Positions 35,752-37,640 of a stretch of DNA of 37,640 nucleotides are shown in pieces (positions within the stretch are counted from its first letter, which is position 1; every line of letters begins with the position of its first letter). The position numbers were made by a program, and so were the translations under genes. The stretch lies in assembly GCF_028765575.1 (NCBI RefSeq), contig NZ_JARACO010000028.1, forward strand, positions 1-37,640, given 5' to 3'. This stretch comes from Aliivibrio sp. S3MY1 (GTDB lineage Bacteria > Pseudomonadota > Gammaproteobacteria > Enterobacterales > Vibrionaceae). A model generated the notes under the pieces. It saw only the letters and a list, made by a program, of their open reading frames with translations, was not told the DNA's origin and searched no databases.

Positions 35752-35767
35752 TTTGATATTTATCAAA
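35752..35767. promoter_or_regulatory. Perfect FNR-type palindrome in metH-antiporter spacer
   Basis: TTTGATATTTATCAAA is a perfect 16-bp palindrome containing the exact FNR consensus TTGAT-N4-ATCAA (35753-35766). It lies about 62-77 bases upstream of the antiporter ATG and about 104-119 bases upstream of the metH start, between divergent genes, so it could control either. FNR binding is inferred from the motif alone. Confidence 0.5.
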
Positions 35768-35828
35768 TAGAGCGGAAAATGACCTTTATCACATTTTGTT
35801 ACATTAATAACATATTTAGAGGTTAACC

Positions 35829-37106
35829 ATGTCTGTGTATAACACACTCTGCTTTTTAGCAGCGGCTGCTATGCTAATTGCTTTTATTAATAGCAAGATA
35901 GGAAAAATGCAAACTACGATCGCAATCACAGCAGGTTCAATGATGCTATCGCTTGGGATCATTATCGCGGGTCAAAATGATTGGTTTAACCTTAGAGAAG
36001 TGGCTACAGAAACCTTAACAGAGATAAATTTTGAAGATTTTTTATTGAAGGGAATATTAGGCTTCTTATTGTTTGCTGGTGGGTTAGGGATCAAACTTCA
36101 AAACCTTAAAGATCAAAAATGGGAAATAACCGTACTTGCTTTAGGGGCAACCTTATTCTCAACATTCTTTATTGGTTTTGCTTTATGGGGTATATGTAAT
36201 CTAATCGGTATTAATCTTGATTTAATCTACTGCTTATTATTTGGTTCCCTTATCTCTCCAACCGATCCTATTGCTGTTCTCGCTATCGTAAAAAAACTGA
36301 ATGCCCCACAACGAATTTCAACTCAAATCGAAGGTGAATCTTTATTTAATGATGGTTTTGGCTTAGTTATCTTCGTAACACTATTTACGATTGCTTTTGG
36401 CTCAGAAACACCAACAGTTGGTAGTGTAACCGCACTGTTTTTACAAGAAGCTATTGGCGGTATTATTTATGGTTTTATTTTAGGTCTAATTTTTCATTAT
36501 CTAATAAGCTCTACAAATGACCATTCAATGGAATTATTATTAACTATAGGTATTCCTACATCAGGTTATGCCTTTGCAGGGGTCCTTGAAGTTTCAGGCC
36601 CATTAGCGATGGTCGTATCTGGAATTATGATCGGTAACTGGACTCGTTACATTGGTTTTTCAAAAGAAAGTGAAGACCACTTGGACCATTTCTGGGAGCT
36701 AGTTGACGAATTTTTAAATGGTGTATTATTTCTTCTTATTGGTATGTCAATGCTGTTATTCCAATTCCATCAAGAAGACTGGATCTTAATGGCAATATCT
36801 ATTCCGCTAGTATTGGCGAGTCGTTATTTAAGTGTTTTCGTCTCCTACATTGGCTTTAAGCGATTCAGAACTTATAACGCATTATCAGTTAATATTTTAA
36901 CTTGGGGCGGCCTTCGTGGAGGCTTAGCACTGGCAATGGCTTTGGCTATTCCATCTGGAATTTTAGTTATTCCAGATAAAAATATTGATGTACGAGAGTT
37001 AATCCTGGTTATGACTTACTCTGTCGTCGTTTTCTCCATTCTTGTCCAAGGCTCGACCATTACAGCTATGATTGAAAAAGCAAAGAAATTAGAAAAAGAT
37101 AGATAA
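35829..37106 (+). CDS. CPA1-family Na+/H+ antiporter (NhaP-like)
   Basis: A 425-residue membrane protein with about 12-13 spans of the monovalent cation:proton antiporter-1 family. Diagnostic motifs are GSLISPTDPIAVLAIVK (about residue 140), IEGESLFNDGFGLVIF (about 168, with the ion-binding Asn-Asp pair) and TWGGLRGGLALAMALAIPS (about 358). It exchanges cytoplasmic Na+ (possibly K+) for H+ for pH and salt balance. There is no large C-terminal cytoplasmic domain, unlike NhaP2-type proteins with TrkA/RCK tails. AGAGG precedes the ATG by about six bases. It is a single-gene unit with its own terminator. Confidence 0.93.
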   Translation: MSVYNTLCFLAAAAMLIAFINSKIGKMQTTIAITAGSMMLSLGIIIAGQNDWFNLREVATETLTEINFEDFLLKGILGFLLFAGGLGIKLQNLKDQKWEITVLALGATLFSTFFIGFALWGICNLIGINLDLIYCLLFGSLISPTDPIAVLAIVKKLNAPQRISTQIEGESLFNDGFGLVIFVTLFTIAFGSETPTVGSVTALFLQEAIGGIIYGFILGLIFHYLISSTNDHSMELLLTIGIPTSGYAFAGVLEVSGPLAMVVSGIMIGNWTRYIGFSKESEDHLDHFWELVDEFLNGVLFLLIGMSMLLFQFHQEDWILMAISIPLVLASRYLSVFVSYIGFKRFRTYNALSVNILTWGGLRGGLALAMALAIPSGILVIPDKNIDVRELILVMTYSVVVFSILVQGSTITAMIEKAKKLEKDR

Positions 37107-37124
37107 CTTTTTCATATATTACTC

Positions 37125-37158
37125 AATGGAGATGCATTTTATGTATCTCCATTTTTTA
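37125..37158 (+). terminator. Intrinsic terminator after antiporter gene
   Basis: A 9-bp perfect outer stem (AATGGAGAT 37125-37133 with ATCTCCATT 37145-37153), with further inner pairing around a short loop, followed by a T-run. It lies 18 bases past the stop codon. Confidence 0.92.
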
Positions 37159-37355
37159 TATCTATCACTACAAACTGTTAATCTTATCTCTCTATAGCTT
37201 ACAAATACCGATACTATTAATATAGTGACTTAGCAAAATCATAAGCTCTCTTTCTTCTTGCTATAGCTCGCTGTTAGCACCTTAATAAAAAACTAGCCTG
37301 TTGAACTGCCACTTTACAGTGTCTTTTCTGCATCATTTTACTTTTATACAGATGT
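37159..37355. other. Non-coding spacer before tRNA-Asp repeat region
   Basis: AT-rich spacer with no gene I can support. Its right part (from about 37285) is the start of the first copy of a degenerate repeat: the segment with CAGTGTCTTTTCTGCATCA resembles CAGTGTCTATTCTGAATCA near 37505-37525. Confidence 0.55.
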
Positions 37356-37388
37356 AAAAAAGCCCTAATCTTTCGACTAGGGCTTTTT
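37356..37388 (-). terminator. Terminator copy beyond tRNA-Asp remnant
   Basis: Stem GCCCTAATC (37362-37370) with GACTAGGGC (37375-37383), one A-C mismatch, flanked by A- and T-runs. It is the diverged copy of the tRNA-Asp terminator 188 bases to the right and lies at the 3' side of the tRNA remnant. Confidence 0.75.
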
Positions 37389-37395
37389 AAAATAG

Positions 37396-37470
37396 TGGCT
37401 ACGTTAACGGGACTTTCTATTAACCTTGAAAGTGACACGTCCCACGGCGTGATTGGCCGCTAAGCTCTCC
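37396..37470 (-). pseudogene. Decayed tRNA-Asp-like remnant
   Basis: On the minus strand the sequence GGAGAGC...GCGGCCAATCACGCCG...GTCCCGTTAACGTAGCCA aligns with the 3' two-thirds of tRNA-Asp: the anticodon arm GGCC-TGTCAC-GCC has become GGCC-AATCAC-GCC, the T-arm end GTCCCGT is kept, and the 3' end reads TAGCCA. The acceptor pairing (GGAGAGC with GTAGCCA) and the T stem are lost, and the anticodon GTC is destroyed. It has the same downstream terminator as the intact tRNA-Asp next to it. It is unlikely to be a functional tRNA. Confidence 0.65.
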
Positions 37471-37543
37471 AATAAAAAGTCTAACCAACGGAACTATCAC
37501 TTCGCAGTGTCTATTCTGAATCATTTTACTTTTATAAAGACGT

Positions 37544-37577
37544 AAAAAAGCCCTAATCTTTCGATTAGGGCTTTTTA
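37544..37577 (-). terminator. Terminator after tRNA-Asp
   Basis: A 9-bp perfect stem (GCCCTAATC 37550-37558 with GATTAGGGC 37563-37571), TTTC loop on the plus strand, flanked by A- and T-runs on both sides. It lies 7 bases past the CCA end of the minus-strand tRNA and ends that transcription unit. Confidence 0.9.
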
Positions 37578-37583
37578 AAATAG

Positions 37584-37640
37584 TGGCGGAGTGGACGGGA
37601 CTCGAACCCGCGACCCCCGGCGTGACAGGCCGGTATTCTA
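37584..37640 (-). tRNA. tRNA-Asp (GTC), partial at window edge
   Basis: Read on the minus strand, the 3' 57 bases of a tRNA are present: TAGAATACC (D-arm end), anticodon arm CCGGC-CTGTCAC-GCCGG with anticodon GTC, variable loop GGGTC, T-arm GCGGG-TTCGAGT-CCCGT and 3' CCACTCCGCCA with the CCA encoded. This matches bacterial tRNA-Asp. The 5' acceptor strand and most of the D-arm lie beyond the window. Confidence 0.95.

Larger units (their letters stand above)
37285..37586. repeat. Degenerate tandem repeat, about 188-bp period, of tRNA-Asp 3' flank and terminator
   Basis: Two related units: about 37285-37398 and about 37471-37586. Both carry AATAAAAA, CAGTGTCT.TTCTG.ATCA, TTTTACTTTTATA, the GCCCTAATC hairpin, then TTTTTAAAATAGTGGC leading into a tRNA-Asp-like sequence. 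The terminator stems start at 37362 and 37550, 188 bases apart. The first copy is more diverged and its stem has one mismatch. Confidence 0.82.

Noticed and set aside
1-37640. CRISPR arrays, insertion sequences, prophage or integron attC sites
   Set aside because: No regularly spaced repeats, transposase or integrase frames, or attC-like structures were seen. The only clear repeat array is the two-copy tRNA-Asp region at the right edge.

Overview
The window looks like chromosomal DNA of a low-GC gammaproteobacterium of the Vibrionaceae, most likely an Aliivibrio (A. fischeri-like). The evidence is a complete Vibrio-type MSHA pilus assembly block in canonical order (csrD-mshI-J-K-L-M-N-E-G), the nearby genes ssb, galU, uvrA and a PglL-type ligase, a gammaproteobacterial lysC lysine riboswitch, a 1226-residue MetH, and AT-rich spacers. 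The genus is inferred from gene content and protein character; no search was run.

Layout. (1) Positions 1-8645, minus strand: msh assembly operon, read mshI to mshG, with mshG cut by the window edge. csrD (8757-10736) precedes it on the same strand. (2) ssb (10987-11526, minus) ends at a strong terminator. (3) Positions 11842-23668, plus strand: ten tightly packed, often overlapping genes for a Wzx/Wzy-type exopolysaccharide. They are an initiating sugar-phosphate transferase, an outer-membrane beta-barrel, a short polysaccharide export (OPX) protein, a Wzc-like co-polymerase with a degenerate kinase domain, a flippase, a polymerase, three glycosyltransferases and a small membrane protein. 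The first four resemble vpsL-M-N-O of V. cholerae. (4) galU (UDP-glucose supply) and uvrA (with a good LexA box) follow, then a PglL/Wzy_C-type oligosaccharyltransferase. (5) A serine-pyruvate/alanine-glyoxylate aminotransferase gene, minus strand, is a deletion-ridden pseudogene. (6) A lysine riboswitch precedes lysC, which converges on metH (minus). (7) A CPA1 Na+/H+ antiporter gene has a perfect FNR-type palindrome upstream. (8) The right edge holds a partial tRNA-Asp (minus) and, about 188 bp away, a decayed tRNA-Asp-like remnant with its own terminator copy, forming a degenerate tandem repeat.

How it fits together. The left half is surface-attachment machinery: MSHA pilus assembly with the c-di-GMP-binding ATPase MshE and the Csr regulator CsrD. 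The centre is an exopolysaccharide factory, with galU next to it providing UDP-glucose. PglL could glycosylate pilins. The right half is ordinary amino-acid metabolism (lysC, metH) and ion homeostasis. The points most worth a second look are the pseudokinase-like Wzc homologue, the split export channel (short OPX plus separate barrel), the position of the polysaccharide locus between ssb and galU/uvrA, the tRNA-Asp remnant repeat, the FNR-like palindrome and the paired AAGCGCTT sites around the galU promoter. I found no IS element, phage gene or CRISPR array.
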